From positions 8,858,501 to 8,922,500 of the forward strand of contig CM044316.1 of the NCBI GenBank assembly GCA_024291935.2: a stretch of DNA of 64,000 nt. Reading direction: 5' to 3'. Below, piece by piece: positions 34,501 through 46,500 of this stretch. Both the position numbers and the translations under genes were made by a program. Below the pieces are notes generated by a model that was given only the letters and a program-made list of their open reading frames with translations, did no database searches and was not told the DNA's origin. This stretch comes from Okapia johnstoni. Taxonomy: Eukaryota; Chordata; Mammalia; Artiodactyla; Giraffidae. Position 1 is the first letter of the stretch; each line of letters opens with the position of its first letter.

Positions 34501-37500
34501 AGCTGAGGCCTAGCTCCCCACTTTAGAGGCTGAGACCCAAAAGGACTCTCTGAGCCTTTTGTGTCCCCCATAGGCTCTCGGCTCAGACACATGCCTCTTT
34601 ACCCACATGCCTGAGCCTGCATACTCCTGTCTTTGGGGCCTCAGCCTAGGCCTGACCTGTGACTCTGGTCCCAGCCCCACCCCACCTCTGAAACTGCTGG
34701 GAGTAACCAGGTGACAAAGGGGGTGGGGTGGCTGGTGTCCCAGCTGGGATGAGGGTCTCCCAACCAGTGCCTCTGGGACACTCGCCCCATGCCCCTCCCC
34801 CTCAGCTCCCCTGCTAATCGCTTAGCAAGATGTGCATGAAACCCGACCTGCACCTTCCTGATAGCATCTCTGGGTACCGGCCTCCCTCTTGACCCCAGAG
34901 CATAGCCCCAGCCCCTCAAAGGCCCCACTCGTGCTGGAAGGGAAGTATGTTTATCCAAAGAGGACAGCCAGGAGCGCTGGGGGGATTAGCTCCCCAAGGT
35001 TGCAGGTATAAAGCCGCCTGCGCACCCTGCTGTTCCTGGAGAGGTGGGCAAGGATCAAGGAGTGCCCAGCAGGCTCCTGGGGACGGAAGGGCAGGGGCTG
35101 GGGGCAGGAGGGAGGGCCACCATGTTCTATGACTGCCTCTTCTCGGCTTCCTGTCAGCGTGAGTACCCGCCTGCCCAGCTCTAAGCCCTCTGCCGCCCCC
35201 CTCCTCCTGCCCCCCCCCCAACACTGAGGACCGGGAGGCTATGACAGTGGCGAGGGAGGAGGGGGTGTTTGACAGCAGGCCAGTGGAACCTTCTGGGGTC
35301 ACTCCTCTGACCAGCTTCCGTTCCTGGGAAGCCAGGGGTCACCTCAAGGCAGATGGTCCTGATGCTTTCCAGGGCTGTGGGACCCCTGGGAGGTGGGATT
35401 GATGGGGTCGGTCATGGTCCACAGTCCTGCCTGCTGGGCAAAGAAGTTCATCTCCCCAAGCCTCCACTGCATCTTGGCTTGTCAGTCAACCCTTCTGGAC
35501 ACCCTGACATCAGGACAATGAAGGGGAGGGGGCAGCTGCTAATGGGTGTTAAGGATTATAGGTCCTTGTGGCCCCCAGCCCACTCCAATGGGCAGTCTTG
35601 GGGCTGGCCAGGGGCCAGGCAGGATTCCTGGAGAGGCCTAGCCCCGCCTGGAGCTGGCTTCAGGCAGCGGCATCTATCTCGATGGCCTCAGGCTCAGGGT
35701 GGGGGTGGAGGCAGCAGGCAGAGCTGACCTGGTGACCTTTCCCTACAGAGGGTGCCATGCGGGCCAGCGAGACTGTGTCAGAGGCCAGCCCGGGCTCCAC
35801 GGCTAGCCAGACCGGAGTCCCCACTCAGGTGGTTCAGCAGGTGCAGGGCACCCAGCAGGTAGGACACACCCCTCCTCCAGGGTGGACAGAGAGCATGCGA
35901 CGTGGGCAGTGAGGCTGTGGCCATAGCGACCTTGCTTCCCCCCCTCCCAGTCCTGCTGCTGGAACCATCTGCTCACCTGTTCTTATCAAGATGCTCACTG
36001 CTAAAACAAAAAATCACTACCCCTCCACCCCGCTTTTCCCCCACCCTGGCCGGGCCTCCCTGGGGAAACCAGCCTGGTTCAGGTCCTTCCTCCTTTCCCC
36101 ACAGCGGCTACTGGTCCAGACAAATGTGCAGGCCAAGCCAGGCCACGTGTCACCCCTCCAGCTCACCAACATCCCGGTGCCCAGCAGGTAAGCGCCCCGC
36201 CTCTGGCCCCACGCCTGCTCTCAGCCTCCCCAGGGTATAGAACCAACCCCTGTAGCCTGTTTGGATCTGCCCTCACCAGCCCTGAGGATGTGGGGCCTGC
36301 CCTGGGGTGGCTGGTGAGGCCATGTCAGTCAGGGCCTATCGGGCAAGGAGGAGCTGCAGGAGTCATCTTAACAGAGCGACCTGAGGATTGACAGTGAGGA
36401 ACACAGCCGGTGGGTCCAACCCTGACGTTCCAGAGCAGAGAACCCAAAGCCAGTTAGGAAGCAAGAGCCCAGCACCGGGAACAAGTACACAGTGATCTGT
36501 GGGCTGCGAGGCTGCGCACCGGCTGCTGGGGTCCAGCATGGACTGGCACAAAGTCCTGCTTGGTTTCCAGGGTGGGAGCACATTTTGAGGCCCATGGAGC
36601 CAGGCTCCCTGGGGAAAAACTTCAGCTCTGCTGAGTATGGGCTCCAGGTCCTTGGGCAAGTGCTTCTGCTGTCCTAAGCCTCACTGTCACCCTCTGTGAA
36701 ATGTGGGAGCCACCTCGCATTGGGACTGTCTGGGCGATTCCGGGAGCCGGCAGGCACATAGCGCTAAGATAGCACCTGGCTCAGCACGTTGTTGTTGAGT
36801 CACTCAGTTGTGTCCCACTCTTTTGCGACCCCGTGGACTGTAGCCCATTAGGCTCCTCTGTCCATGGGATTTCCCAGGCAAGAATAGTGTAGTGAGTGGC
36901 CATTTTCTTCTCCAGGGGATCTTCCCAACCCAGGGGTTGAATGAACCCACATCTCCTGCATTGGCAGGTGGGTTCTTTACCACTGAGCCACCAGGGAAGC
37001 CCCTGGCACAGCACAGGTGCACATTAAAAACACACAGGCCAGGGGATTTCCTTGGTGGTCCAATGGTTAAGACTCTGCACTTCTAATGCAGGGAACTCGA
37101 TCCCTGGTCCGGGAACCGAGATCCCACATGCCTCAAGGAGGGCAAAAAAAAAACCATGCACACAGGTCATTGTCAGTGAACTACGGTCCTCCTCCCTTCT
37201 CGCTCCAGGCTCTTCCCACGCAGCGTCTGGTTGTGCAGAGCACGGCCCCAGGCGGCAAGGGCGGCCAGGTCTCCCTGACGGTGCACGGCACCCAGCAAGT
37301 GCACTCACCCCCCGAGGTAGGTGGTGGCCCCTTCAGCCATCCTCCCCGCCTGTCTCCACAAAGGAGTGAGAACTCCCTCCTCTGAAGTCCCCGTTGACCC
37401 TGGGTGAGCGGGGCTCGGCCGCTGGACTCTCTGCTCTGCTGGCTTTGAGCTGAGTTTGGCTCCAGGAGGAGGCACCTTCTCTCCTGGGCCAGAATGGATC

Positions 37501-40500
37501 TCAAAGTTCCAGCTCTGGGCACTGCATCCCAGGAAGCAAAGTGGCCTTCTTCCAACCATAGTGTGAATACTGAGGACCCCTAATTTCCATGAGGGCATGG
37601 AGGCAGGCGAGCCGTGGATGGCTGGGAGGATGGGTGTCAGCAGTCGGACTTTGAGGTCCCAGGCTTAGCCATTCAGTCCTGGGGAACTCTGGGCAGGTCC
37701 TCAGAGCCTTCTGAGCCCAGAGTTTTCTAGGCATGAAACAAGTAATGATACCCACCCCTCATCTACTTCCCATGACACAGAGCTGATGGGGGCTCTGCAG
37801 CCGGCCCACCCAGGGTCAGCACTTGGTGCCACCACTCACAGCTGTGTGGCCCTGCACACGTCCCTTCCCATCTGCACCTTCACAACTCATCTGGAAAGTG
37901 GGGACCCCCTGACCTAGCCTTTCTCACCTCAGGGCTGCAGTTCAGCTGATGATGGAGGCAGCTGGGGGCTGCTGAGCGGAGGCCAAAGTCCCCACCCTCC
38001 TCGTTGGGGAAGACAGGCCTCCCCAGCATCTCCGGGCTGAACTCTGAGCCTTGCCCTGCGATCCCTGGGGCTGCGGGAGGGACCAGGTGCCTGGATGCCC
38101 TGGACAGTTATCAGCTTAGGTGGCTGGGAGATGTCCCCCCTGGCCATTGTCCTCCCCGAATAGCTCTTGGGACAGGGTTTTGTCAGGGCCCAGCTGGCCC
38201 ACATACTCTCTGTGCCTCCTTCCCTTGCAGAGGTCACCGGTACAGGCCAATAGCTCCTCCAGCAAGACGGCTGGGGCCCCCACGGGCACGGTGCCACAGC
38301 AGCTGCAAGTCCATGGCGTCCAGCAGAGTGTCCCCGTCACCCAAGAGGTGCCAGGCCAAGGCGGGCGGTGGCAGGGGCAAGGAGCACTGGCCTGGCGGCC
38401 TCTGCATCCTCCTGCAGCTGTTTGTTGGGGTGGTGGTGGGGAAGGCCTGTGAGAGACGAGCGGATGGGGGTCCAGCCCCAGCCGGCCACCGGGGCCTGCG
38501 GCAAGCAGCTCTGTGTCTCTCCAGACTCTACGTTCTCATCTAAATACTGGCTTCTGCCCTGAGGGCCAGGGAGCTAGGTGGTTGAGGCTGCTGTGGAAAG
38601 CACCTCAGACTGAATAGGCACAGGAAACAGCTTCGAGAAACAACCTTGGTGTCTCCAGGCCCATTTGCCTGGAGGCAACCCCAAGGCCAAATCCTGGCTT
38701 GCCCCCAAGGGGCTCAGCCTCAACCTGTTAAGTCCATGCCCAGTCTTCCAGAGGAGGCCTCACTCTGAGCTGCCAGCCACCGTGGCCAGAGCAGGTTATA
38801 AGGCAAGGGTTGTCTGTCATCTGGTCATTACCAGTCGGGTGGGGGGTAGTTCCCAGTCCCTCAGTAAACCAGATGAAAGCCATAGATCCTCTCCCTGGAG
38901 GAAAGCAGAAACTCCACCCTGAAGGACTCAACAGATATTCTCTGCCAGGCACCACAGCCCCTCAGAAACTCTAGCCCTGGGTTCATCACTCAGCTGCTTC
39001 CCGGCTCCCAGCCTCTGTCCCTCACTCTGTCCTGAGGGTAATGCCGGCGTTCCCGCCATAGCATGGAAGTGAGGACCTGCTGGATGACCCATGTAGGCAG
39101 TGGGGGTGGAGAGAGCAGGGACCCCCTCGGGCAGCTCTAAGTTCAGCTCTCAGTCCTACTTCCTGTCAGCCTCCCCAGGTAGAGCCTGGGTTCACCAAGG
39201 CGCCCAGTCAACCTGGTAAGGAACCTGGAAGCCACATGGTGTGGGGCCAGCAGTGAAGAGTTGGAGAAAGGCTGACACCAGTGCTGGGGACAGGGAGTGG
39301 CGCTTGGGGACAGGCGGGCAGCCATCCTGGCCACGGCTATCGCAGTGAGACTTGCCTTTCCCTCTCCACAGAGGTCGGTGGTTCAGGCCACTCCACAGGT
39401 GCCCAAAGCTGGCCCCGTGCAGCAGCTCACAGTGCAAGGACTCCAGCCGGTCCATGTGGCTCAGGAGGTGTGTGTCTCCCCCACATGCCTCTGGGCAAAC
39501 TGGGGCTCAGTCACTGGGGGTGGGGGGTGGGGTAAGATGCAGGCCCCTCAGGCCGCAGGGAGGGAATGGAGCCCCTCTGGGGGTGTCGGAGTGGGGGGAG
39601 GCAGCTGGAACCTTGACAAACCCAGCCCCATCCTGGAATCCAATTTCCAAGCATGGGCCTCAAGCCTTCCTCTTTGCCAGCACCGGGCAGTTCAGGGCCC
39701 AGGCTTTGCTAAGAGAGAGCTCTGGATTGTCCATTCCCTGACACCGGGTGGGGGTCTTCTGGTCGGGTTGCTGCCTAGTGTCAGCAGCCCGGTGGGCGGT
39801 GGAGGCCTGGAGACTCGCCCGCTGCCGGCCCCGGTGACCCCTCAGTGTCTCTGTTTGTCCTCCAGAGCTCAGGCAGTCAGTTTCCCGCTAGGAAGGCAGA
39901 GCAGCAAGAGCCCTGGCCCACGCCGCCACCGGAGCCGCCGCCGCCCCGGCCGCCCACGCCTGGGCCCGGGCCGGGTGCGCTGGCCCCGGAACCGCCAGCT
40001 TGCCGCGGGGAGGCCCCGCAGCTAGGCAGCCCCGAGCCGCTGCCGCCCCATTACGAGCCGGGCGCCGAGCAGTGGGTGGAGCTGGTGGGCTTCCTGCCCC
40101 CGCACCTGCTCCTGCCGCAGCAGAAAGTGGTCCTCGAGCCACTGCCCGGGCTGCCGGCCCGAGCCAGCCCCGACCAGAGGGTCAGGATCCAGAGAGTCCC
40201 CCAGGTGCTAGTGTTCAGCACGGCCGCCACGGCCCTCAAAGTAGGTGGCGGACGCACGGGCGGGGGTGCGAGGGGCGGGCGGGGGCGGGATCCGCCGGCC
40301 CCGGCCCGCGCCCGGCCCCGCAGGCCCTTTAGACCCCACCTCCACCCAGCCAGCCTGGGGACCCATCTCTGATTACCCACCCCACCCCACCCCCCAGGCG
40401 GGCTCCAGGTCCCAGGCTCTGCCCCTACAGACTGGGATGGGGGATGGGTGGGGAACTCAGGCCCAGGCCCCGCCCCCGCCGCCCTTTGTCAGTAGGTCCA

Positions 40501-43500
40501 GATTCTGGCCCACCAATGGGGCCCCACCCCTGGTCCCGGCTCCGCCCGTCGCATCCTGTTCACAGGCAGGGGTCCCTCCCTGATGCAAGCGTCTACCCTG
40601 CAGCCCTGGCTAGTTCCGGGCTCTGGCTTAAACGTCAGCCTTGTACCAGAACTTGCTCTGCCCCTGGGGTTCAGCTTTCATGCCCGCAGTAGGACCCTGT
40701 CTGGGGTCCCCTCCACCCACCTCACCTCAACCCTACCCTTGCTGTCCCCAGTCCAAGCAGCGAGGCCTGGCTTTTCCTGACACCGCTGTGCCTCATTCCC
40801 ACCCCTGGCCCTGTCCAGGGTGTTAAGAGAGCCCCTAAGTGCAGCCTCCCAGCCGGGGACCTGGGAGTCTCCGTGAGCTTGGCCAGCTGACAGACCTTGA
40901 GAAGCAGAGGTGGGGAGCCAGCCCACCCCTGACCCTCTGTGTACCCTTCCTCCCATGCCAGGTGCAGCAGCTCCAGCAGGTTCCGGTCCCGCACGTGTAC
41001 CCCAGCCAAGTGCAGTATGTGGAGGGTGGCGATGCCAGCTACACAGCGAGTGCCATGTGAGTGGGGCGGGGGTGGGGGAGGGGACAGGAGGAGGAGCATG
41101 GGTCTGCTCAGGACCCCTCCCCAGAACTTGAAGCCCCAGTCTCTAGCAGACCAGCTAGCCTGCAAGGTGAAAACAGGCGGTGGGGGCTCACCAAGGGGAG
41201 AAAACAGTGAAGCAGAGGGGACCCTGGCATGTTGGGAAAGGCATTCCAGCATAGCGTCGGGCTTTGGAGTCAGGTGGGTCTGGTTCTTCGCAAAAAACAA
41301 AGAAACATGGACTTCCCTGGCAGTCCAGTGGTTGAGCGCTTCCAATGCCAGGGGCACAGGTTCGATCCCTGATCAGGGAACTAAGCTCCAACATGTCATA
41401 AGACATGGCCCGAAAGGAAACTACAAAAAAAGGAAAAGAAGTTTAATTTTACAAGATAAAATATTTAATGAGTAGGGAACATTAAACAGTGAAAAAGAAA
41501 TCTCCTTTACTCCTGACCCCCAGCCCTGCCCCAGAGGAGATGCTGCGCCCCATTTCTTTGTTTCCCCCCTGAGATACTTTGAGAATAGAAATTACCTGCT
41601 TTGTGTGTTGAGAAATAAAGGCAGTGTGTTCCGTCCCATTTCTTCCCCTGCCACATAGCTCAAAGCTCTTTATGTGGGTCCTGGTTACCGTCTTTAATCA
41701 CCAAGTGTAACTCCACTGCTCAATCGCAGCATGAATGTCATATGGCCAGTCACCCCCAGCTAGCACGTAGACAACTTCCACTCTCTGGTACTGCACACAG
41801 CTCAGCCTCAGTACCTGCCATATCAGGCATATATCAGCCCCAGGCCTGCCCTAACCCCAGCTCTGGCTTCTTGCTGGGGATCCTCCACACACCACCACCT
41901 TCTGTCTCCCCTTCTCCACAGTAATAATTCCAGGACTTAGAGTTATTCTAGTTGTCGGTTCAGCTTCCCAAGGGGTGCTAGTGCTAAAGAACCTGCCTGC
42001 CAAGGCAGGAGACACAGGAGACGTGGGTTTGATCCGCGGGTTGGGAAGATCCTCTGGAGAAGGGCATGGCAATCCACTCCAGTATTCTTGCCTGGAGAAT
42101 CCCATGGACACATGAGTTGTTTGAGTTTTTGAGAAGTTTCATTGACTTTCTTTGCATTTGCCTGATGTCTTTCTCATGTCCCAGCCACCTGTCCCTGTGG
42201 GCATGACACTGGGGGTGGATTAGCTCATGGAATGACTTGATCCCTGGGTCCTGATGCTGTGGGTGCGGGGCCCCGGCCCCTGAGTCGTGGTCTACAGCAT
42301 CCAGCGACCTCATGGTTCCATTGATGTTTTTCTCGTGCTGCCAGGCTCTCATCTGTGCGGGTGACCAGTGCTGGAGGGGACCACAGAGGACATTCCAGAG
42401 AGGAGCCTAGCTCCTGAGGGCCCCCAGGGGCTCTTCTGCCTCTCCCTGGTCTGTCTTTGGCTTCTGATTCAGTTCTTCCCTCCATGACTATAGTGTGTGA
42501 GTGATCACACAGAGTCCACTGTTACCATCAGATTCTTCTGCTGTATGACTTTCTTGAGGGCACCATATCTTCTGTCTCTCCCTCACAGTGGGTCATTTCC
42601 ACATTTCCAACCCTTTGCTGGTCTGGATTCCTGCTCTGACTAAAGCCACACCCCCTGGGCTTCTGTCCACGGCCCTGTTTAGCTTGTGTCCAGTTGTTCA
42701 GTCGCTAAGTCGTGTCTTACTCTTTGCGAACCCATGAACTGCAGCACATCAGGCTTCCCTGTCCTTCACTGTCTTCTGGAGTTTGCTCAAACTCATGTCC
42801 ACTGAGTCAGTGATGCTATCTAACCATTTTAATCTCTGTTATCCCCTTATCCTCCTGCCCTCAATCTTTCCCAGCGTCAGGGTTTTTTCCAGTGAGTCGG
42901 CTCTTCGTATCAGGTGGTTGAGGTAGATACACACATTCATTCATGTCGTCATTCAGCAAACAGTTGCCATAGCAACGTTTTCTGAGAGCACGTGTTGCAG
43001 GTAGGGTGCTGGGCTGGTTTTGGTTCCTGCCAAAGATGGGGTGGCAGGGGCACTTAGCAGTACTGGCTCAGGTCACACACTTCTGGAGTCACTCATGCCA
43101 TAGATGTGGATTATGCAGATGTGTGAACCAGGACACAGTGAACAAGAGCTGCATCCTGGGGTCTGATGGGTGACGCTCTACACCAGGAGTGACCACGCCG
43201 CCCACCCCAACTGCTCTCCTTGCTGCCCTGGGAGGCCCATAGGACTCCCTTCCCCGACATCCTTCAGCACCTTCTGGGCCAAGGACACTCCTGATGGGCC
43301 TCCCTCCCTTTCTGGATTTTAACATTTTAGCTTATGTTTTTTATAGTTACTTTTATTTTTTTTATTTATTTCGTTTTGGCTGCAGTGGGTCTTCATTGCT
43401 GTGGGGGCTTACTCTAGTTGTGGCAAGTGGGGGCTACTCTAGTTGCGACACACAGGCTTCTCATTGCAGTGGCTTCTCTTGTTTTGGAGAGCGGGCTCTA

Positions 43501-46500
43501 GGGCTCACAGCCTTCAGTAGTTGCAGTTCCTGAGCTCCAGAGCGCAGGCTCAGTAGCTGTGGTACATGGGCTTAGTTGCTCCGCAGCATGTGGGATCTTC
43601 CCAGACCAGGGATCAAACCCATGTCTCCCGTATTGGCAGGCAGATTCTTTACACACTGAGTCACCAGGGGAGCCCAGCTTATGTTTTCAAATGACTAATA
43701 CATTATACGTGCGAGCCAAGTTGCTTCAGTTGTATCTATCTCATTGTGACCCCACAGACTGTAGCCCACCAGGCTCCTCTGTCTGTGGGATTCTCCAGGC
43801 AAGAATACTGGAGTGGGTTGCCATTTCCTTCTCCAGGGGATTGAGAGGGCTCACAAATCAAACCTGTGTCCAACCATGTTTAGTGAGGTGGCTGCCCCCT
43901 GTCCACCCACCCTCCACCCTGACGAATGGCAGGTACAGATAATGAAATGCCATGCAATCTGTCCCTTCTTCCCAAAGTATCATCCGCACCCCTCCCTGCC
44001 TCTTTTGTTCACCTAATGGAACATTCTGGACCTTCTTGTTTGGTGGGACCTCAAGAGCTTCCTCCTCCTCTCTTACCCCCACGCAGGATTTCATCAGCTT
44101 TTAACTTGACATACCAGTAAAGATAAACCCCCCTGACCCCTGAATCCATCCATGTTATTCTTGCTACGATTTGCAGCCTTGAGTTCATGTGACCGAATAG
44201 TTGGAGACCTCTCCAGGGCAGGATGGGTCACTGGGTCAAAGCGAAACACGTGTGCACCTTAATAGTCGTCACTGACCAGCCCCTCATGGTGGCAGCCAGT
44301 GGATTTAGAAGTAGAGCTCTCACTTTTCCCCACCCACTTCCTGCCTTGTGTCCCTTGACACATGCCACCTTCCAGAGTGCCCTCAATTTACCTTTGCGCT
44401 TGGCTTCTCCTCTGGCTCCCTTGCTAGGACGTTAACCTCCCCCGGACCTCAGGGTGGGGCCTTTGCTCTTGTGTCTACTGTTGGGTCCAGTGTACCTAGA
44501 ACAGTGCCCAAGCAGGCATTCAGTAGTTGTTGGTCTTTTTTTTTTTGGCTGCACTACCAGGCTTGAGCAATTTTAGTTCCCCAACCAGGGCCCCCCAACA
44601 GTGGGAGCGAGAAGTCCTAACCACTAGACTGCCAGGGAATTCCCTCAATAGTTTGTTTTCTGAGAGACTGAAGTGTTTAGCCCATTGCAAGTTACTCAGC
44701 TCTTCCAGTCTCAGTTCCTCACGGCTGAAGCGGGGACTCGCAAGTCACGGGACTGCTTTGAGGATTCAGTGAAGAATTGCCCATCAGGCACTTGGGATGT
44801 GCAGTGCATGGGGCTGTTGCTTCCCTGCCCCCCCTCTCCCCCCCCGCTGCAGGGCCCCCCTCATTATGCCCCTGGGCCACCAAGCTCTTATACCCTGTTT
44901 CCCGCCCTCTACTTCTTTCGTAGCCGCTCTAGCACCTACTCCTACTCCGAGACGCCACTGTACTCGCAGACGGCCGGCACCAGCTACTACGAGGCCACGG
45001 GCACGGCTGCCCAGGTCAGCACCCCTGCCACTTCCCAGGCGGTGGCTAGCAGTGGCTCTGTGCCCATGTACGTGTCTGGCAGCCAGGTTGTCGCCAGCTC
45101 CACCAGCAGTGGGAGTGGAGCCAGTAGCAGCAGCAGCGGCGGCAGCGGCGGCAGCAGCGGCGGGGGTGGTGGGGGTGGCAGCGGCAGCGGCAGTGGCGGC
45201 AGTGGAGCAGGCACCTACGTGATCCAAGGCGGCTACATGCTGGGCGGTGCCAGCCAGTCCTACTCCCACACCACCCGTGCCTCACCAGCCACCGTAAGTG
45301 CCAACCCAGGCCCCAGAGGAGGCAGGGGTGGGAGGAGGGCCCTGGGCAGGGGCGGCGGGTGATGGGTGCCGGCCACCGTCACCAGGAGTCTGGGTAGCCT
45401 GGTGCCAGGGTGCTCGGGTGAAGAGGTCCTGGGGTTGACTCCTCACTGTGTGGCCTCAGGCAAGTTCCTCAGCCTCTCTGGGCCTCAGTTAATACACCCA
45501 AAGCTCTTGGAGCTATTACCCAAGGAAGTGTCATCAAGTCTGATAGTAACTGGTGATGGCGGATAGATAGCATGGGGCGGGAGATGCAGGCACCACCATG
45601 CCAGGAGCTACCCGGAGCAAGGATCTGTGTCTGTCTGGAAGGCAGTGAGATACTTCCTATGCCCAGAGCAGCTCTGTGGAGCAGCCCTACGGCCTAATCC
45701 TGATGGGGCTTGTCATCAGCTCTGTGACTGTGGGTGGGGTGTCCCGGCATGGTCCTTGTCCTCCAGGAGCTTGAGGTCTGAGCAATGGCTTCCCCTCATG
45801 TTTAACTCCCGCCCTCTCCCATGGCCACCCATTGTGGACATCATTACCAAGACCGAAGCTTTCTCAGAAGACAGGACCTCCCTCATGCACCCAGGCAGCC
45901 TGGCTTCTAGTCTGATTTTTTTTTAATGCTGGCCATTACCCCCATAACTGACTTCATGACCCCTAGTGGGTTCTGAAAATGTGCTTCCCTAGACTCGTGC
46001 TGTCTGATAGAACATCCTCCAGTGATGGATATGTTCTTTGCTTGCTGCCTAGTGTACAGGCCTCGGGACACATGACGCTATTGAGCGCTTGAAATGTGAG
46101 TTTCACAGTCCCAGAAGCAGAATTGTTGTTATTTTTTTATTTTACAATTTAAAAAAATTATTTATTTTTGACTGTACTGGGTCTTCGTTACTGTGCTTGG
46201 ACTTTTGTCTAGTTGCAGTGAGCAGGGGCTATTCTCTCGTTGCGGGGCACAGACTTCTGACTTCGGTGGCATCTCTTGTTGTGGAGCGCGAACCGTAGAG
46301 CGTGCAGGCTTCAGTAGTTGTGGCGCACGGGCTTAGTTGCCTCATGGCATGTGGGATCTTCCCAGAACAGGGATCGAACCCGTGTCCCCTGCATTGGCAG
46401 GTGAATCCTTAACCACTGGACCACCAGGGAAGTCACCGAGTTGTTTTTTAAAAAAAAAATGATCTTGAAAGAATTATGGTCACAGAAGCTGCAGAGGTCC

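Noticed and set aside
44784..45269. Long open frames in other readings of RFX1 exon 9
   Set aside because: They are shadows of the Ser/Gly repeat; the sense frame is conserved RFX1.
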